Assembly: GCA_021824385.1 (NCBI GenBank)
Contig: JAKAKU010000040.1
Location: forward strand, 1-5,768
Source of the DNA: a bacterium
GTDB lineage: Bacteria > Patescibacteriota > Microgenomatia > UBA8517
DNA length: 5,768 nt
Reading direction: 5' to 3'
Below, piece after piece: positions 4,499 to 5,768 of this stretch. The position numbers and the translations under genes are program-made. Every line of letters begins with the position of its first letter. The first letter of the stretch is position 1. The notes under the pieces are model-generated. The model was not told where the DNA came from, made no database searches, and worked only from the letters and a program-made list of their open reading frames with translations.

Positions 4499-4910
4499 AA
4501 GCTGGATTAAAAGAAAAAGCAAAGACCCTAAGAAGCAGGCAGTCAATAAACTCGACACCTACTTCTCAAAGATGATAAGGGATCGTGATGCAAATCTTCC
4601 CTGTATCAGTTGCGGAGCAGTAGGCAGGCAAATAGATGCCGGACACTTTAGACCGAGGGGACATATGTCTACCAGGTGGGATTACAAAAATGTGAACGGT
4701 CAGTGTGTTAAATGCAACAGGTTCGAAAGCAAAGGATATGAGTATAGTCTAGGACTAGATGCTCGCTGGGGAAAGGGAACTGCCGATGCGCTGCACAAAC
4801 TTTCCCTCAAGATGAAAAGCTGGGAATTAAAAGAACTTGAACAGTTAATAGACGCAAGTAAAAAAGGATATATAATCTATAAACAATTCTATGACCAAAT
4901 ATCACATTGA
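4491..4910 (+). CDS. ninG: NinG/Rap-like Holliday-junction endonuclease
   Basis: This 139-aa protein belongs to the lambda NinG (Rap) family, a recombination nuclease that cleaves branched DNA such as Holliday junctions and D-loops and supports phage recombination. The visible signature is C38ISC41, then IDAGHFRPRG (AGHF at 50-53), then NVNGQCVKCNRF (C72, C75, N76), an HNH-like zinc-bound core. The first 30 residues are strongly basic. The C-terminus (LKMKSWELKELEQLIDASKK) matches the usual helical end with a KW/EL pattern. Its length is somewhat below that of lambda Rap (about 200 aa), because the N-terminal region is short. It overlaps the HTH-like gene by 8 bases and has the only TGA stop in the window. 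Its presence with a NinB-like gene marks this as a phage recombination module. Confidence 0.93.
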   Translation: MRRSWIKRKSKDPKKQAVNKLDTYFSKMIRDRDANLPCISCGAVGRQIDAGHFRPRGHMSTRWDYKNVNGQCVKCNRFESKGYEYSLGLDARWGKGTADALHKLSLKMKSWELKELEQLIDASKKGYIIYKQFYDQISH

Positions 4911-4977
4911 AGCCCCTCCTGCACCGGAAGAACGACCTGAACCAGTTCCTCAGTTCCCTCCTATCTCAATGAACTAA
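4891..4977 (+). CDS. Proline-rich microORF, 28 aa
   Basis: ATG 4891 opens a 28-residue frame that overlaps the end of ninG by 20 bases and stops at TAA 4975-4977, one base before the next gene's ATG. The protein is Pro/Glu-rich (IEAPPAPEERPEPVPQFP), so it would be extended and unstructured. It exactly fills the gap between ninG and the next gene, and the TAA-C-ATG junction repeats the one before the gene at 5427, which favours a real gene. Its small size and lack of homology keep confidence moderate. It may also act only to couple translation. Confidence 0.45.
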   Translation: MTKYHIEAPPAPEERPEPVPQFPPISMN

Positions 4978-4978
4978 C

Positions 4979-5425
4979 ATGAAAACCCTAAAACAACTCA
5001 TCAAACTAAATAAACTTGATTGGGCAAATCCTAACATAAATAATGAAAATTTTCCCTACAATGGGAGATTAAGTAAAGAGATAAAGCTATTTCATTTCAA
5101 CAGGATTATTTCTTCCGAAGATGCTATCAAAGAAATGGCAAAGGAAGGATATGAACCAGCCAATATATACGAACTTCTTACATGGGCAAAAGATAACTGG
5201 AATGGTAAAGATGTTATTGTTGCCCTCGGCTCTGCCTGGCATAACCTGAACGGAGACCGGAACTTCCCGTTTCTCCGGTTCGTTGGCAGTGAGCGGGACC
5301 TGGACCTGAGCTGGTTCGACGACGGCTGGCGTGCGCACTGCCGGTTCGCGGCCGTAAAGAAAGCAGAATCTAAACTCCCCGATACCTTAGAAATAAATGG
5401 AATTAAATATAAAAGATTAGACTAA
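4979..5425 (+). CDS. Conserved hypothetical protein with GC-rich internal segment
   Basis: This 148-aa protein starts at ATG 4979, one base after the preceding stop. The N-terminal 50 residues are basic and polar. The core runs from about residue 55: EGYEPANIYELLTWAKDNW (a helix after the 'GY.PA...ELL.WA' opening), then KDVIVALGSAW, then RDLDLSWFDDGW and CRFAAVKK. I associate this 'P..ALGS.W...L....WF...W....RF.AV.K' pattern with small uncharacterised proteins found in phages and candidate-phylum genomes, but no function is known. Bases 5221-5353 are about 64% GC by my count, against roughly 30-40% on both sides. That segment encodes the most conserved part of the protein and may have a different origin. 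The frame is intact across both edges. Confidence 0.8.
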   Translation: MKTLKQLIKLNKLDWANPNINNENFPYNGRLSKEIKLFHFNRIISSEDAIKEMAKEGYEPANIYELLTWAKDNWNGKDVIVALGSAWHNLNGDRNFPFLRFVGSERDLDLSWFDDGWRAHCRFAAVKKAESKLPDTLEINGIKYKRLD

Positions 5426-5426
5426 C

Positions 5427-5657
5427 ATGAAACCAAAGCATCAATGCCCGAATTGCGAGTGTGGTAAGCCATGGAAGCCGAAAGATGACGATTTTTATTT
5501 TGCTGTAGAAAATGATGGTAATATCACTAAATCGCAATATCTTAATGATTCTATTGATAGAGAACGCCTTTCATTCGGTAATGTATTCCGCACAGCAACC
5601 GAGGCACAGTCCGCAGCCGAAAAGGTCAAAAAATTACTCTTAAGTTTGAGGAATTAA
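5427..5657 (+). CDS. Small Cys-cluster phage protein, hypothetical
   Basis: This is a 76-aa protein with TAA-C-ATG spacing to the previous gene. Residues 7-12 (CPNCEC) provide C7, C10 and C12, a tight possible metal-binding cluster near the N-terminus. The rest resembles a small phage domain whose end reads FGNVFRTATEAQSAAEKVKK. A 'G..F.T..EA..A...v...' helix of this kind occurs at the end of many short phage proteins that otherwise lack named homologues. DFYFAVENDGNITKSQYLND suggests two strands before it. The function is unknown. It is followed four bases later by the last gene. Confidence 0.75.
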   Translation: MKPKHQCPNCECGKPWKPKDDDFYFAVENDGNITKSQYLNDSIDRERLSFGNVFRTATEAQSAAEKVKKLLLSLRN

Positions 5658-5661
5658 AAAT

Positions 5662-5768
5662 ATGACATTAGAACAAGCTATCAAAAAAGCTATTGAAGGA
5701 GGATTTGCACCTTACAATGATGTTCATGTGCACCCAGACGGGGATATCTATCTTTCAATGAAATCAAC
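5662..5768 (+). CDS. Start of an unidentified gene (partial, runs off window)
   Basis: ATG 5662 (TAA-AAAT-ATG) opens a frame that is uninterrupted to the window end, giving 35 residues. It opens with MTLEQAIKKAIEGGFAP, an amphipathic helix, followed by VHVHPDGDIYLSM, a strand with a turn. This style of opening ('MTL.EAI..AIEGG') is common among small phage hypotheticals. No domain can be named from this fragment. Confidence 0.6.
   Translation, partial: MTLEQAIKKAIEGGFAPYNDVHVHPDGDIYLSMKS

Noticed and set aside
4304..4558. Minus-strand 84-aa frame
   Set aside because: It is antisense to the HTH-like gene and the start of ninG, which are better supported; its Leu/Phe richness comes from complementing Lys/Glu codons.
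4908..4910. Possible TGA recoding (TGA used as stop only once, in ninG)
   Set aside because: No supported gene has an internal TGA, and reading through would give a Ser/Thr-rich tail while ignoring the neatly placed 28-aa frame; low TGA use fits the strong TAA preference.
5087..5338. Minus-strand 83-aa frame over the GC-rich island
   Set aside because: The GC-rich stretch lacks stops in several frames; the + frame carries the conserved motif and fits the operon.
1..5768. CRISPR array, insertion sequence or attachment site
   Set aside because: No regularly spaced repeats, transposase-like frame, integrase or terminal inverted repeats are visible.

Overview
The window reads as the early (DNA metabolism/recombination) part of a tailed bacteriophage or prophage genome, probably from an uncultivated or poorly sampled host. 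The grounds are about 20 short, tightly packed genes, all on the + strand, most of no known function, with a YopX-type phage protein and a NinB-like/NinG pair of the kind found in the nin region of lambda. Base composition is AT-rich, apart from one sharp GC-rich patch near the right end. Stops are mostly TAA, a few TAG and one TGA; no supported gene has an internal TGA, so the standard bacterial code fits. The host cannot be named. Start sites lack Shine-Dalgarno motifs and often read TAA-AT-ATG, as in Bacteroidota and some candidate-phylum lineages. The best promoter, however, is a canonical TTGACA-17-TATACT sigma-70 promoter, which argues against a typical Bacteroidota host.

Layout. (1) 1-1195: the end of a gene with a Cys pair, a winged-helix-like protein, a 193-aa protein carrying three motifs that resemble the catalytic motifs of archaeo-eukaryotic primases (AEP), and a 54-aa Cys-rich microprotein. 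(2) 1196-1617: a 422-base non-coding stretch with two related tandem promoters, a 9-base motif present three times (one inverted), and a long leader that can fold into a 5'-terminal hairpin, a small hairpin and a rod of about 100 nt. This is the most unusual part of the window. (3) 1618-2009: two small proteins, each with one predicted membrane helix. (4) 2012-2884: a YopX-family protein followed by three small genes, two of which overlap by 59 bases. (5) 2889-4910: a recombination-like block with two putative zinc-binding proteins, the NinB-like protein, another zinc-ribbon protein, a small helix-turn-helix-like protein and the NinG/Rap-like endonuclease. (6) 4891-5768: a proline-rich microORF, a protein with an internal GC-rich island, a small protein with an N-terminal Cys cluster, and a gene running off the window.

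Stop-to-start distances are mostly 1-6 bases or short overlaps, so everything from 1618 on is probably one operon read from the promoters at 1219-1338 through the structured leader. Zinc-ligand patterns recur in at least six products. The likely theme is early phage DNA replication and recombination; apart from NinG, YopX and, less surely, NinB and the primase-like protein, no function can be assigned from sequence alone.
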